Positions 43,395-52,961 of a DNA stretch of 64,000 nucleotides are shown piece by piece (within the stretch, counting starts at the first letter, position 1; the number at the start of each line of letters is the position of its first letter). Made by a program: the position numbers and the translations under genes. The stretch covers positions 2,080,001-2,144,000 of the forward strand of contig NZ_JAHSTS010000002.1 of assembly GCF_019145435.1 (NCBI RefSeq), read 5' to 3'. The stretch is from Pseudomonas ekonensis. GTDB lineage: Bacteria > Pseudomonadota > Gammaproteobacteria > Pseudomonadales > Pseudomonadaceae. Below the pieces are notes generated by a model that saw only the letters and a program-made list of their open reading frames with translations, was not told where the DNA came from and searched no databases.

Positions 43395-43841
43395 ATGTTT
43401 GGTATCAGCTTCTCTGAACTGCTGCTCGTCGGCCTCGTCGCCCTGCTGGTGCTGGGCCCCGAGCGCCTGCCGGGCGCTGCGCGCACCGCCGGCCTGTGGG
43501 TCGGGCGGTTGAAGCGCAGCTTCAACGCGATCAAACAGGAAGTTGAACGTGAGATCGGTGCCGACGAAATCCGTCGGCAACTGCACAACGAGCACATCCT
43601 GTCCCTGGAGCAGGAGGCTCGCAAGATCCTCACGCCGGTCCAGCAGGAACCGACGCCGGTCGAGCATGTGGGCGGGCAGACGATCCACAGCCCTGCGGCG
43701 CCGACTCCTGCGGCTCCTGCGCCAGCGCCGGCCGAACCCGCGCCCGCCGCCGCAGCGGCCCCGGCCGAACCTGTTGCCCCAGCTGCCGCGCCGACCGCGC
43801 CGGCCCCTCACGACCCGACATTGCCACCGCGAGCCCCATGA
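43395..43841 (+). CDS. tatB: Twin-arginine translocase subunit TatB
   Basis: A 148-residue TatB with the typical N-terminus [20 protein letters not shown] followed by GPERLP. A membrane helix and an amphipathic helix ([20 protein letters not shown]) precede a long Pro/Ala-rich tail ([19 protein letters not shown]). TatB with TatC binds twin-arginine signal peptides. It overlaps tatC by ATGA. Confidence 0.96.
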   Translation: MFGISFSELLLVGLVALLVLGPERLPGAARTAGLWVGRLKRSFNAIKQEVEREIGADEIRRQLHNEHILSLEQEARKILTPVQQEPTPVEHVGGQTIHSPAAPTPAAPAPAPAEPAPAAAAAPAEPVAPAAAPTAPAPHDPTLPPRAP

Positions 43842-44626
43842 GCGATCTCCCCGAAAACGACCAGCACATGCCGCTGGTTTCGCACCTCACCGAGTTGCGC
43901 ACCCGTCTGCTGCGTTGCGTCGCGGCGATCTTCATCATCTTCGCCGGGCTGTTCGCCTTCACCCAGCAGATCTACACCTTCGTCTCGACGCCGCTGCGCC
44001 AGTACCTGCCGGCCGGCGCGACGATGATCGCCACCGACGTGTCGTCGCCGTTCCTGACGCCTCTGAAGCTGACGATGATGGTCTCGCTGTTCCTGGCGAT
44101 CCCGGTGATCCTGCACCAGATCTGGGGCTTCATCGCACCGGGCCTGTACAAGCATGAAAAACGCGTCGCGGTGCCGCTGCTGATTTCCAGCATCCTGCTG
44201 TTCTACACCGGCATGGCGTTCGCCTACTTCTTCGTGTTCCCGCTGATCTTCAAGTTCTTCGCCTCCGCCACCCCGGCCGGCGTCGAGATGATGACCGACA
44301 TCACCAGCTACCTCGATTTCGTCATGACGCTGTTCTTCGCCTTCGGCGTGGCGTTCGAGATCCCGGTGGCCGTGGTGCTGCTGGTATGGATCGGCGTGGT
44401 CGACGTCAAGTACCTGAAGAAGATCCGCCCGTACGTGATCATCGGCTGCTTCGTGGTCGGCATGATCCTCACCCCGCCGGACATCTTCTCCCAGACCCTG
44501 CTGGCCGTGCCGATGTGGATGCTGTTCGAAGTCGGCATCCTGTTCGGCAGCCTGGTGAGCAAGCGCGAACGCCCGGACGAGACCGCCGACGACCACAACG
44601 ACCAGCCGCCAGCGACCCAGCCATGA
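43838..44626 (+). CDS. tatC: Twin-arginine translocase subunit TatC
   Basis: A 262-residue polytopic receptor of the Tat pathway with six predicted membrane helices. The cytoplasmic N-terminus carries the signal-peptide-binding motif [16 protein letters not shown]. Other hallmarks are the periplasmic loop [35 protein letters not shown], and the FxFG-like segment [12 protein letters not shown]. It overlaps tatB and rsmE by 4 bp each. Confidence 0.97.
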   Translation: MSDLPENDQHMPLVSHLTELRTRLLRCVAAIFIIFAGLFAFTQQIYTFVSTPLRQYLPAGATMIATDVSSPFLTPLKLTMMVSLFLAIPVILHQIWGFIAPGLYKHEKRVAVPLLISSILLFYTGMAFAYFFVFPLIFKFFASATPAGVEMMTDITSYLDFVMTLFFAFGVAFEIPVAVVLLVWIGVVDVKYLKKIRPYVIIGCFVVGMILTPPDIFSQTLLAVPMWMLFEVGILFGSLVSKRERPDETADDHNDQPPATQP

Positions 44627-45330
44627 ACCTGCTGCTGCTCGAAGAGGCCGATTTCATTGCGGCCGACCGCGTCGTGCTGCGCGACCGCCGTCTGACCCAC
44701 ATGCAGGAAGTCCATCGCTCGGAAGTCGGCGACAGCCTGCGGGTCGGGCGTATCAACGGGTTGATGGGCTCGGCCGAGCTGCTGCGCCTGGAAGCGGGCG
44801 AAGCCGAGCTGCAGGTCACCCTCGATCAGCCACCGCCGGCCAAACTGCCGCTGACCCTGGTACTCGCCCTGCCACGCCCGAAGATGCTGCGTCGGGTGTT
44901 CCAGACCGTGGCGACCATGGGTGTGTCGAAGGTGATTCTGGTCAACAGCTATCGCGTCGAGAAAAGCTTCTGGCAGACGCCGTTCCTGGAACCGGAAGCG
45001 ATTCGCGAGAATTTGATCCTCGGCCTCGAACAGGCCCGGGATACCGTGCTGCCGGAAATCATCATCGAGAAACGCTTCAAGCCATTCGTTGAAGATCGCC
45101 TGCCGGCCATCACCGACGGCACCCTCGGTCTGGTCGGTCATCCCGGCAACTTCCCGCCCTGCCCCCGCGCCCTGAGCGAACCGGTGACCCTGGCCATCGG
45201 CCCCGAAGGTGGCTGGATCCCCTACGAAATCGATCTGCTGGGCAAATCCGGCCTGCAGCCGGTGCAACTGGGCGATCGCATCCTGCGGGTGGAAACCGCC
45301 GTCACCGCCCTGCTCGCCCGCTTGTTCTGA
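44623..45330 (+). CDS. rsmE: 16S rRNA (uracil1498-N3)-methyltransferase
   Basis: A 235-residue SPOUT-fold methyltransferase modifying U1498 of 16S rRNA. The N-terminal PUA-like domain ([17 protein letters not shown]) is followed by the trefoil-knot SAM site [19 protein letters not shown] and [19 protein letters not shown]. The ATG at 44623 overlaps the tatC stop. A GC hairpin without U-run (45336-45355) follows the gene. Confidence 0.95.
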   Translation: MNLLLLEEADFIAADRVVLRDRRLTHMQEVHRSEVGDSLRVGRINGLMGSAELLRLEAGEAELQVTLDQPPPAKLPLTLVLALPRPKMLRRVFQTVATMGVSKVILVNSYRVEKSFWQTPFLEPEAIRENLILGLEQARDTVLPEIIIEKRFKPFVEDRLPAITDGTLGLVGHPGNFPPCPRALSEPVTLAIGPEGGWIPYEIDLLGKSGLQPVQLGDRILRVETAVTALLARLF

Positions 45331-45366
45331 ACCTGCCGGCGTCATTCGGCGCCGGACAAATCGCGT

Positions 45367-45393
45367 TACAGATTGCCATCATCCAGCCGATAC
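45367..45393 (+). promoter_or_regulatory. Sigma-28 (FliA) type promoter of the chemoreceptor gene
   Basis: TACA (45367-45370), 15 bp, GCCGATAC (45386-45393) matches the flagellar consensus TAAA-N15-GCCGATAA at ten of twelve positions with exact spacing. It lies 43 bp before the chemoreceptor ATG. Chemoreceptor genes are typical FliA targets. Confidence 0.7.
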
Positions 45394-45435
45394 AGTCTCC
45401 ATAAGTCCAATTAGTGGTCCGAGGGGAGTCGTCGC

Positions 45436-47352
45436 ATGTACCGTTGGTTAGCCGAGAATCTTGGAAACGTCAGCGTCAAACGCAAGCTGGGCATCGGCTT
45501 CGGCCTGGTGCTGCTGCTGACGCTGTTGATCACCTTCACCGGCTGGACCGGCATGAGCGGCATCATCAGCCGCGGTGACAAACTCGGTTTCATCTCGAGC
45601 CTCAACGAGCTGACCAAGGACCTGCGTCTGGCGCGCCTGGACTACGAAATGCGCCGTGGCGAACAAGGCCCGGGCGCGGTCAATGACCTGCTCGGCAAAC
45701 TCGACAGCGGATTGCAAACCGCCCGCAGTCTGATCGAGCAACCGTCGGACGCAACGAAAGTCGATCAGCAACTGGCGGCCGTCGCCGAGTACAAACGCGC
45801 CTTCGCCGACATGGTGCAGGCCGGCGCCAATCGCGAAGATGCCCGCAGCAAGCTGGGTGCCACCGCCGACAACGCCGTGGCCAAGGTCGCCGAAGTCGAA
45901 AAATCCATGCTGCAGGGCGACAGCGTTGCCCAGTTCAACGCGGTGATCGACCTGAGCAAGCTGATCCAGCAGGCGCGCTTCCAGGTCCGTGGCTACACCT
46001 ACAGCGGCAAGACCGAAGCCGAGCAACCGGCCCTCGACGCCATCGACAACGCCCTGAAAAACCTCGAGACCCTGCCGGCCAAGTTGCCTGAGCAACACAT
46101 CGCCAACCTGCAACAGGCCACCGATTCGCTCAAGGCTTATCGCGCTGCCGTCAGCCAGTTCCGCGATTCTCAGGTGGCCAGCGCCAAGGCTCTGGCCCGC
46201 ATGTCGGCGCAGGGCGACATCCTGCTCGATGTCAGCAAGCAGCTCACCGAATCCCAGACCGTCGTTCGCGACACCGACGCCGCCAGCGCCAAGAATCAGC
46301 TGCTGATCGCCACCCTGCTGGCCGTGGCTTTCGGCCTGCTGGCCGCCTGGGCGATCACCCGGCAGATCATCATTCCGCTGAACCAGACCCTGAAAGTCGC
46401 CGAGCGCGTAGCCTCCGGCGACCTGACCCACAACCTGATCTCCCAGCGCCGCGACGAACTCGGCCAGCTGCAGCGCTCGATGCAGAGCATGAACCAGGGC
46501 CTGCGCGAACTGATCGGCGGCATCAGCGACGGCGTCACCCAGATCGCCAGCGCCGCCGAAGAACTGTCGGCCGTGACCGAGCAGACCAGCGCCGGGGTGA
46601 ACAATCAAAAGGTCGAGACCGACCAGGTGGCCACCGCCATGAACGAAATGGCCGCCACCGTGCAGGAAGTCGCGCGTAACGCCGAGGAAGCCTCGGAGGC
46701 CGCCGTCGCCGCCGACCAGCAGGCCCGCGAAGGCGACAAGGTGGTCGGCGAGGCCATCGCCCAGATCGAGCGCCTGGCCGTCGAGGTGGGGCACTCCACC
46801 GAGGCCATGGGCGAACTCAAGCGCGAAAGCGACAAGATCGGCAGCGTGCTCGACGTGATCAAGTCCGTGGCCCAGCAAACCAACCTGCTGGCCCTCAACG
46901 CCGCCATCGAGGCGGCCCGCGCCGGCGAGGCCGGCCGTGGCTTCGCGGTGGTGGCGGACGAAGTGCGCAGCCTGGCCCAGCGCACCCAGAAATCCACCGA
47001 AGAGATCGAAGAGCTGATCGTCGGCCTGCAGAACGGCACCCAGCAAGTGGCGACGATCATGGACAACAGCCGCACCCTGACCGACAGCAGCGTGGAACTG
47101 ACCCGCCGCGCCGGCGGCTCGCTGGACAGCATCACCCGCACCGTGTCGGCGATCCAGGCGATGAACCAGCAGATCGCGGCGGCGGCCGAGCAGCAGAGCG
47201 CCGTGGCCGAAGAGATCAACCGCAGCGTGCTGAACGTGCGGGACGTGTCGGACCAGACCTCGGCGGCCAGCGAAGAGACGGCGGCCTCCAGCGTCGAGCT
47301 GGCGCGCCTGGGCACTCACCTGCAAACGCTGGTGGGGCGGTTCAAGGTCTGA
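45436..47352 (+). CDS. Methyl-accepting chemotaxis protein, HBM-type sensor
   Basis: A 638-residue membrane chemoreceptor. First membrane helix about 16-36; a long all-helical periplasmic domain of about 250 residues, the size of a helical bimodular (HBM) domain; second membrane helix about 288-308 ([15 protein letters not shown]); HAMP; and a signalling domain with the hairpin tip [20 protein letters not shown]. No C-terminal CheR-binding pentapeptide is visible. HBM receptors of Pseudomonas sense organic acids; as I recall the PAO1 gene at this place is PA5072 (McpK, 2-oxoglutarate). The ligand here is not proven. It has its own FliA-like promoter. Confidence 0.93.
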   Translation: MYRWLAENLGNVSVKRKLGIGFGLVLLLTLLITFTGWTGMSGIISRGDKLGFISSLNELTKDLRLARLDYEMRRGEQGPGAVNDLLGKLDSGLQTARSLIEQPSDATKVDQQLAAVAEYKRAFADMVQAGANREDARSKLGATADNAVAKVAEVEKSMLQGDSVAQFNAVIDLSKLIQQARFQVRGYTYSGKTEAEQPALDAIDNALKNLETLPAKLPEQHIANLQQATDSLKAYRAAVSQFRDSQVASAKALARMSAQGDILLDVSKQLTESQTVVRDTDAASAKNQLLIATLLAVAFGLLAAWAITRQIIIPLNQTLKVAERVASGDLTHNLISQRRDELGQLQRSMQSMNQGLRELIGGISDGVTQIASAAEELSAVTEQTSAGVNNQKVETDQVATAMNEMAATVQEVARNAEEASEAAVAADQQAREGDKVVGEAIAQIERLAVEVGHSTEAMGELKRESDKIGSVLDVIKSVAQQTNLLALNAAIEAARAGEAGRGFAVVADEVRSLAQRTQKSTEEIEELIVGLQNGTQQVATIMDNSRTLTDSSVELTRRAGGSLDSITRTVSAIQAMNQQIAAAAEQQSAVAEEINRSVLNVRDVSDQTSAASEETAASSVELARLGTHLQTLVGRFKV

Positions 47353-47389
47353 GCTGATGCATTGACCCCGGTTCACTGCGGATCTGTGT

Positions 47390-47490
47390 GATGCCATCGC
47401 TGGCAAGCCAGCTCCCAAAGTGACCGAGTTGAACACAGACTTTATGGTCGACCGAAAACCTGTGGGAGCTGGCTTGCCAGCGATGGCGTC
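47390..47490. repeat. Inverted REP pair, GCTGGCTTGCCAGC variant
   Basis: Arms GATGCCATCGCTGGCAAGCC (from 47390) and GAGCTGGCTTGCCAGCGATG (ending about 47485) face each other between the convergent chemoreceptor and ABC genes. It is a sub-type of the GTGGGAGC REP with CTGGCTTGCCAG in place of CGGGCTTGCCCG. Confidence 0.87.
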
Positions 47491-47506
47491 CGAAAGGACG
47501 CCGCCG

Positions 47507-48241
47507 TTAGAGGACTTGGCGCAGGAAGGCCTGCGCCCGCGGATCCTTCGGCGCCGCGAAGAACCGCTCCGGCGCAGCGTCCTCCAGCAGTTTGCCGTGA
47601 TCGAAGAACAGCACCCGGTCCGCCACTTCACGGGCAAAGCCCATCTCGTGGGTCACGCAGACCATGGTCATGCCTTCCACGGCCAGGTTCTTCATCACAT
47701 CCAGCACTTCACCGACCATTTCCGGATCAAGGGCCGAAGTCGGCTCGTCGAACAGCATCACCTTCGGATCCATCGCCAGCGCCCGGGCGATCGCCACCCG
47801 CTGCTGCTGGCCGCCGGAGAGGCGCGACGGGTACTCGCGGGCCTTCTGCGCGATGCCGACCTTCTCCAGCAGCGCCAGGGCCTTGGCCTCGCTTTCCTTC
47901 TGCCCGCGCTTGCGCACGATCTTCTGCGCCAGGCACAGGTTCTCCAGCACGGTCATGTGCGGGAACAGGTTGAAATGCTGGAACACCATGCCGACTTCGC
48001 GGCGGTAGGCGTTGATGTCGGTCTTGGGGTCGGCCAGTTGCAGGCCGCCGATGCTCACGGAACCGGAGTCGAACTGCTCCAGGCCGTTGAGGCAGCGCAG
48101 GAAGGTCGACTTGCCCGAGCCGGACGGGCCGATCACCACCAGCACTTCGCCCTTGGCGACGGAGGTGCTGACGTTGTCCACCGCACGCACCACCTGGCCG
48201 CGGGTGTCGAAGACTTTTACCAGATCGCGGACTTCAATCAC
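47507..48241 (-). CDS. Amino-acid ABC transporter ATP-binding protein
   Basis: A 244-residue GlnQ/HisP-type ATPase of a polar amino-acid importer. Walker [19 protein letters not shown], signature [17 protein letters not shown], Walker [15 protein letters not shown], and H-loop [10 protein letters not shown] are all intact. The start is GTG (48239-48241), overlapping the permease gene by 8 bp. It is the last of the three-gene operon: binding protein, permease, ATPase. Confidence 0.96.
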   Translation of the reverse strand: MIEVRDLVKVFDTRGQVVRAVDNVSTSVAKGEVLVVIGPSGSGKSTFLRCLNGLEQFDSGSVSIGGLQLADPKTDINAYRREVGMVFQHFNLFPHMTVLENLCLAQKIVRKRGQKESEAKALALLEKVGIAQKAREYPSRLSGGQQQRVAIARALAMDPKVMLFDEPTSALDPEMVGEVLDVMKNLAVEGMTMVCVTHEMGFAREVADRVLFFDHGKLLEDAAPERFFAAPKDPRAQAFLRQVL

Positions 48242-49193
48242 TTTGCGCGAGCCTCCGCTCGAGCCGGCTGGCGATTTTCGACAGCGGCAGGTTGATCAAC
48301 AGGTACAGGCCGGCGACGCAGAACAGGATCTCGAACGGCGAGAACGAGGTGGTGATGACCTCCCGGCCGCTCTTGAGCAGCTCGGTGATGGCGATCACCG
48401 ACACCAGCGAGGTGTCCTTCACCAGGCTGATGAACTGCCCGGCCAGCGGCGGCAGCACGCGCTTGAAGGCCTGCGGCAGCACCACATGGCGCATCGACTG
48501 GCCGGCGCTCAGGCCCAGCGAGCGGGCGGCCTCGTTCTGGCCGCGGGCGATCGACTGCACGCCGGAGCGGATGATCTCGGCCACGTAGGCGCCGGTGAAC
48601 AGCGACAGCGCGGCGATCCCGGCGAACTCCCGGGACAGGTTCATCACCGTGCCGATGAAGAAATAGAAGATGAAGATCTGCACCAGCAGCGGCGTGCCGC
48701 GCACCAGTTCGACGTAGATCGTCGAAAGGTCGCGCAGGGTCGGATTGCTCGAGAGCCGGCACAACCCCGTCGCCAGGCCGATCAGCAGCCCCAGCACGCC
48801 GGACACCAGCGACAGCCACAGCGTCGTCCACAGCCCCCACAGCAGCGGCCCCGCCGCCCAATGCCGGGTGACGCCCACCACGTCGCCTTCGGCGACATCA
48901 TCGCCCTGGGCGAACTGCAGGCTGTTCTCGTCGACGGTCAGGCGCTGCTCGTCACCGGCGTCGTTGCGCAGGGTGACCTCGGCGCTGCCGCCCTTGCGCA
49001 CCAGTTCGCTGACGGTGGAGATGTCGGCGGCGCGGTGGGTTTCCTCGGCCTGATAGGCGAAGTACTGCGGCACGCGGTTCCAGCGCCACTCGTAGGACAT
49101 CAGCGAGGTCGCGTAGTACAGCGCGCCGGCCAGGCCGATCAGCACCAGCACGGTCAGGATGTGCCAGGGCCATTGGGCTTTCTTATGTTTCAT
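48234..49193 (-). CDS. Amino-acid ABC transporter permease with periplasmic insert
   Basis: A 319-residue HisM/GlnP-family permease. The first membrane helix ([18 protein letters not shown]) is followed by an unusual segment of about 85 mostly polar residues (RVPQYFAYQ to VVGVTRHW). The family core comes next: [16 protein letters not shown], the EAA loop region [20 protein letters not shown], and further helices. The ATG at 49191-49193 ([10 protein letters not shown]) is preferred; the upstream open frame is REP DNA. Confidence 0.93.
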   Translation of the reverse strand: MKHKKAQWPWHILTVLVLIGLAGALYYATSLMSYEWRWNRVPQYFAYQAEETHRAADISTVSELVRKGGSAEVTLRNDAGDEQRLTVDENSLQFAQGDDVAEGDVVGVTRHWAAGPLLWGLWTTLWLSLVSGVLGLLIGLATGLCRLSSNPTLRDLSTIYVELVRGTPLLVQIFIFYFFIGTVMNLSREFAGIAALSLFTGAYVAEIIRSGVQSIARGQNEAARSLGLSAGQSMRHVVLPQAFKRVLPPLAGQFISLVKDTSLVSVIAITELLKSGREVITTSFSPFEILFCVAGLYLLINLPLSKIASRLERRLAQSD

Positions 49194-49234
49194 TGGATTT
49201 GCAGGTTCCGAAATCTGTGTCGCTTGGAAGGCCG

Positions 49235-49328
49235 CTATCGCGGGCAAGCCCGCTCCCACAGGGAATTGGGCGAACACAAATGATGTGTCCGACGCGAAAC
49301 CTGTGGGAGCGGGCTTGCCCGCGATTGG
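49235..49328. repeat. Inverted REP pair inside the ABC operon
   Basis: Arms CTATCGCGGGCAAGCCCGCT (from 49235) and GTGGGAGCGGGCTTGCCCGC (ending 49322, then GATTGG) face each other between the binding-protein and permease genes. The resulting mRNA hairpin is the type that protects upstream message, giving more binding protein than membrane components. Confidence 0.9.
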
Positions 49329-49368
49329 AGCGACTCGGCCTTACTGACCCGTCGCCATGATAACGGGC

Positions 49369-50166
49369 TTATTCCATGTCCTTGAGCCACTCGGTGCTCT
49401 TGAACCACTTGTCATGGATGCGATCGTAGGTGCCGTCTTCGTGGATCTGGTGCAGGAAGTTGTTGATGAAGTTGATGCTGTCGTAGTCGCCCTTCTTCAG
49501 GCCGAAGGCCAGCGGCTCGTAGGTGAACGGCTTGTCGAGGAACACCAGCTTGCCGGCGCCGACCTTGTTCACCGCCACCACGTTGTACGGCGCGTCGTAG
49601 ATGAAGGCGTCGGCCTTGCCGTTGACCACGTCGAGCACGGCTTCCTGCTCGTTGTCGTAGCCGTGGTACTTGGCCTTGGCGATCAGCTTCTTGGCCACCA
49701 GCTCGCCGGTGGTGCCGAGCTTGGAGGTGATGCGGTAGTCGGCGGTGTTCAGGTCCTTGTAGGACTTGACGGTGCCTTCCAGCTCCTTGCGGATCAGCAG
49801 GGTCTGGCCGACCACGATGAACGGTTCGCTGAAGTTCAGGCGCAGGTTGCGTTCCTGGGTCAGGGTCATGCCGCTGCCGATCATGTCGAACTTGTCGGTC
49901 ATCAGCGCCGGGATGATCCCGTCGTAGCCGGTGGACACCAGCTCCAGCTTGACGCCCATGGCCTTGGTCATGGCCTTGAGGAGGTCGACTTCGAAGCCGA
50001 TGATCTCGCCGCGCTTGTTGGTCATCTCGAACGGCATGTAGGTCGGATCCATGCCGACCTTCAACGAACCGCGCTTGACCGCGTCATCGATGGCGCCGGC
50101 CTGTGCCGCATTGACCGCAACCAGTGCCGTGACGCCGACCAGCAGCATCGACAGATACTTCTTCAT
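49369..50166 (-). CDS. Amino-acid ABC transporter substrate-binding protein
   Basis: A 265-residue periplasmic type II binding protein. The signal peptide is MKKYLSMLLVGVTALVAVNA with cleavage near AQA. The mature part has the family pattern KVGMDPTYMPFEMTNKRGE, IGFEVDLLKAMTKAMGV, and DMIGSGMTLTQERNLRLNFS (DMIxSGMxxTxER, Arg contacting the amino-acid carboxylate). The ATG at 50164-50166 is chosen because it begins the signal peptide. The ligand is a polar amino acid, exact specificity unknown. First gene of the operon. Confidence 0.94.
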   Translation of the reverse strand: MKKYLSMLLVGVTALVAVNAAQAGAIDDAVKRGSLKVGMDPTYMPFEMTNKRGEIIGFEVDLLKAMTKAMGVKLELVSTGYDGIIPALMTDKFDMIGSGMTLTQERNLRLNFSEPFIVVGQTLLIRKELEGTVKSYKDLNTADYRITSKLGTTGELVAKKLIAKAKYHGYDNEQEAVLDVVNGKADAFIYDAPYNVVAVNKVGAGKLVFLDKPFTYEPLAFGLKKGDYDSINFINNFLHQIHEDGTYDRIHDKWFKSTEWLKDME

Positions 50167-50251
50167 CTTCAAGTCCCCAAAACCATTGCATGTGCGGCGC
50201 GAAAACGACAGAAGCAGGCAAGTACGCCCGGGCGCGCCAATTCGGGGACGG

Positions 50252-50279
50252 ATGCTAACGCACTCACTCGATTGCACAA
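50252..50279 (-). promoter_or_regulatory. Possible sigma-70 promoter of the ABC operon
   Basis: Minus strand: TTGTGC (50279-50274), 16 bp, TAGCAT (50257-50252), 86 bp before the binding-protein ATG. Both hexamers are moderate matches, so this is only a candidate. Confidence 0.35.
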
Positions 50280-50357
50280 GGGTTAATGGACGATTTGTTT
50301 AACAATCGGCGGCGGTTTCCCACAGCGTCCTGACAGAGATGCGGGCAGCGCAAACAA

Positions 50358-50385
50358 AAAAGCCCCGCCAGGAGGCGGGGCTTTT
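50358..50385 (-). terminator. opgGH operon terminator
   Basis: A 12-bp perfect stem, AAAAGCCCCGCC (50358-50369) with GGCGGGGCTTTT (50374-50385), loop AGGA, starting two bases after the opgH stop. On the minus strand it ends in six Us. Confidence 0.93.
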
Positions 50386-50387
50386 CG

Positions 50388-52961
50388 TCAGGCCGGCTGG
50401 GCCTGCAGGCTGACCGGCGGCCGCAACGGCAGCAGCGGCGCGTGCGGGTCGGCTTTCACCGATGCCCGCCAGGCGTCCAGCCAGTCGCCCAGGCCTTCGC
50501 TCCAGACCTGCTCGTGCAGGCGGGCCAGGGCCACCGGGTCGCTCAGCAGTTGCAGGCGGTCGTGGTTGTTCAACCCGGCGGGGCCGACCTTGACCGCGTG
50601 GCGCACGCGCTCCTGGCGCAGCCACTCGATCGGCTCGGCCTGGCCGTGACGGGACGTCGCCAGCGAGCACGCCAGGGCGTTCTGCTGCGGGTCGACCACG
50701 GCACGGACGAAACCGTCGTTCAGCGCATGCCAGCGGTTCTCGTGGGTGTACTGGTCGGTGGCCAGCAGCGCCTGCGGCGGATTGTATTCCTCAGGGATGA
50801 GGAACAGGCTCTCGTCGCGGGACTTGAGGCCCAGGCCCACGCGGCTGGAGATCACCGACACCGGGATCGACAGCATCAGGGAACCGACGATCGGCACCAG
50901 CCACCACAGGAAGCTCGGGTTCAGCCAGATCACCAGCAGCGCCCAGAAGAAGCCCAGCAGCGTCTGCGGACCGTGGCGCTTGATCGCTTCGCTCCACGGC
51001 GTGGAGTCGTCGTCACGCTGCGGCGAGTTCCAGGTCGCGGCCCAGCCCAGGAACGCGGCGAGGACGAAGCGGGTGTGGAAGATCATCCGCACCGGCGCCA
51101 GCAACATGGAGAACAGCATCTCCAGCAGCATCGACACGGTCACCTTGAACTTGCCGCCGAACTCCTTCGCGCCCTTGGCCCAGATCAGGATGATGCTCAA
51201 GAGCTTGGGCAGGAACAGCAGCACGATGGTGGTCGAGAACAGGGCGATGGCCTTGTCCGGATGCCACTGCGGCCACAGCGGATAGAGCTGGCGCGGTTCG
51301 AGGAAGTACTGCGGCTCCATCAGCGTGTTCACCGCCAGCAGCGCCGTGGACAGCACCAGGAAGAAGAACCACAGCGGCGCCGACAGGTACGACATCACGC
51401 CGGTGAGGAACACCGCGCGGTGCACCGGGTGCATGCCCTTGACCAGGAACAGGCGGAAGTTCATCAGGTTGCCGTGGCACCAGCGACGGTCGCGCTTGAG
51501 CTCGTCGAGCAGGTTCGGCGGCAGCTCTTCGTAGCTGCCCGGCAGGTCGTAGGCGATCCACACGCCCCAGCCGGCCCGACGCATCAGCGCCGCTTCGACG
51601 AAGTCGTGGGACAGGATCGCACCGGAGAACGCGCCCTTGCCCGGCAACGGCGCCAGGGCGCAGTGGTCGATGAACGGCTTCATCCGGATGATCGCGTTGT
51701 GGCCCCAGTAGTGGGATTCGCCCAGTTGCCAGAAGTGCAGGCCGGCGGTGAACAGCGGACCGTACACCCGGGTGGCGAACTGCTGCATGCGCGCATACAG
51801 GGTGTCCATGCCCGAGGCCCGCGGCGCGGTCTGGATGATCCCGGCGTCCGGGGTCGCTTCCATCAGGCGCACCAGGCTGGTCAGGCACTCGCCGCTCATC
51901 ACCGAGTCGGCGTCCAGCACGACCATGTACTTGTAGTCGCCGCCCCAGCGACGGCAGAAGTCGTCGAGGTTGCCGCTCTTGCGTTTCACGCGGCGACGGC
52001 GGCGGCGGTAGAAGATCTTGCCGAAGCCTTTGGCTTCACGGCAGACGTCCAGCCAGGCCTGCTGCTCGGCCACGCAGATGTCGGTGTCGTTGCTGTCGCT
52101 GAGGACGAAGAAGTCGAAGCGGTCCAGGTCACCGGTGGCGGCGACCGACTCGAACGTCGCGCGCAGGCCGGCGAACACCCGCGGCACGTCTTCGTTGCAG
52201 ATCGGCATCACCAGCGCGGTGCGGGCGTCCTTCGGAATCGGCTCGTTGCCGGCGCTCTTGCCGGAGATCCGGTACTTGTCGTGACCGGTGAGCAGTTCCA
52301 GAAAGCCCATCAGCGCAGTCCAGAAACCGGCCGACACCCAGCAGAACAGGATCCCGAACATGATCAGGATGCTGGTCTGCAGCGCATACGGCAGCACTTG
52401 CGTGGCGGTCTGCAGCAGCGGCTGGTGCAGGACTTCTTCCAGGTCGACGAACGACCAGCCCTGGTACGGCATGATGCCTTTCATGTACCAGCCGGCGACG
52501 ATGGTCTGGCCCAGCATCAGCAGCAGCAGGATGTAGCGGCGGATCGACCCGACGGTGCGCCAGCGGGCCGCCGGCAGCACGTTCTGATCCTTCGGCGGCT
52601 GCGGCGGGTTGGTGCGCCCGGTCAGGCGTCGCCAGCCGCGCACCAGGATGTTGGTGCGCCATGGCTCCGGCACGACCTTGGTGCGGCGGATCGGCGGCGC
52701 GGCCTTGAGGCAGACGCGGCCGCTGGCGTCGAGCGCCAGCATTTCCGCGTCCTGCAGCTCTTCGGCGGTGCTCAGGGTCAGGCGCTTGCCCACCGAGGCC
52801 TGGGCGGCTTCGGCAGGGGCACCGAACGTGCTGGAGGACAGGCGTTCATGCAGTTCGCTGAAGGACCGGCAGCCCGCGAGTTCCGCGCGCTGCTCGTCGG
52901 TCATCGGCAGATGCGCCAGATACTCGGACAGAGTTTCCGGCTGTACTTGAGAGTTACTCAT
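50388..52961 (-). CDS. opgH: Osmoregulated periplasmic glucan glucosyltransferase
   Basis: An 857-residue inner-membrane GT2 enzyme that polymerises the beta-1,2-glucan backbone from UDP-glucose and extrudes it. Cytoplasmic N-terminus (about 1-140), two membrane helices, the GT2 domain (about 240-490) with [11 protein letters not shown] (DxD) and the RDRRWCHGN motif (R/QxxRW), then several more membrane helices and a C-terminal cytoplasmic tail. The start lies 8 bp inside the end of opgG. Paired with opgG, it makes periplasmic glucans for osmotic adaptation. Confidence 0.97.
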   Translation of the reverse strand: MSNSQVQPETLSEYLAHLPMTDEQRAELAGCRSFSELHERLSSSTFGAPAEAAQASVGKRLTLSTAEELQDAEMLALDASGRVCLKAAPPIRRTKVVPEPWRTNILVRGWRRLTGRTNPPQPPKDQNVLPAARWRTVGSIRRYILLLLMLGQTIVAGWYMKGIMPYQGWSFVDLEEVLHQPLLQTATQVLPYALQTSILIMFGILFCWVSAGFWTALMGFLELLTGHDKYRISGKSAGNEPIPKDARTALVMPICNEDVPRVFAGLRATFESVAATGDLDRFDFFVLSDSNDTDICVAEQQAWLDVCREAKGFGKIFYRRRRRRVKRKSGNLDDFCRRWGGDYKYMVVLDADSVMSGECLTSLVRLMEATPDAGIIQTAPRASGMDTLYARMQQFATRVYGPLFTAGLHFWQLGESHYWGHNAIIRMKPFIDHCALAPLPGKGAFSGAILSHDFVEAALMRRAGWGVWIAYDLPGSYEELPPNLLDELKRDRRWCHGNLMNFRLFLVKGMHPVHRAVFLTGVMSYLSAPLWFFFLVLSTALLAVNTLMEPQYFLEPRQLYPLWPQWHPDKAIALFSTTIVLLFLPKLLSIILIWAKGAKEFGGKFKVTVSMLLEMLFSMLLAPVRMIFHTRFVLAAFLGWAATWNSPQRDDDSTPWSEAIKRHGPQTLLGFFWALLVIWLNPSFLWWLVPIVGSLMLSIPVSVISSRVGLGLKSRDESLFLIPEEYNPPQALLATDQYTHENRWHALNDGFVRAVVDPQQNALACSLATSRHGQAEPIEWLRQERVRHAVKVGPAGLNNHDRLQLLSDPVALARLHEQVWSEGLGDWLDAWRASVKADPHAPLLPLRPPVSLQAQPA

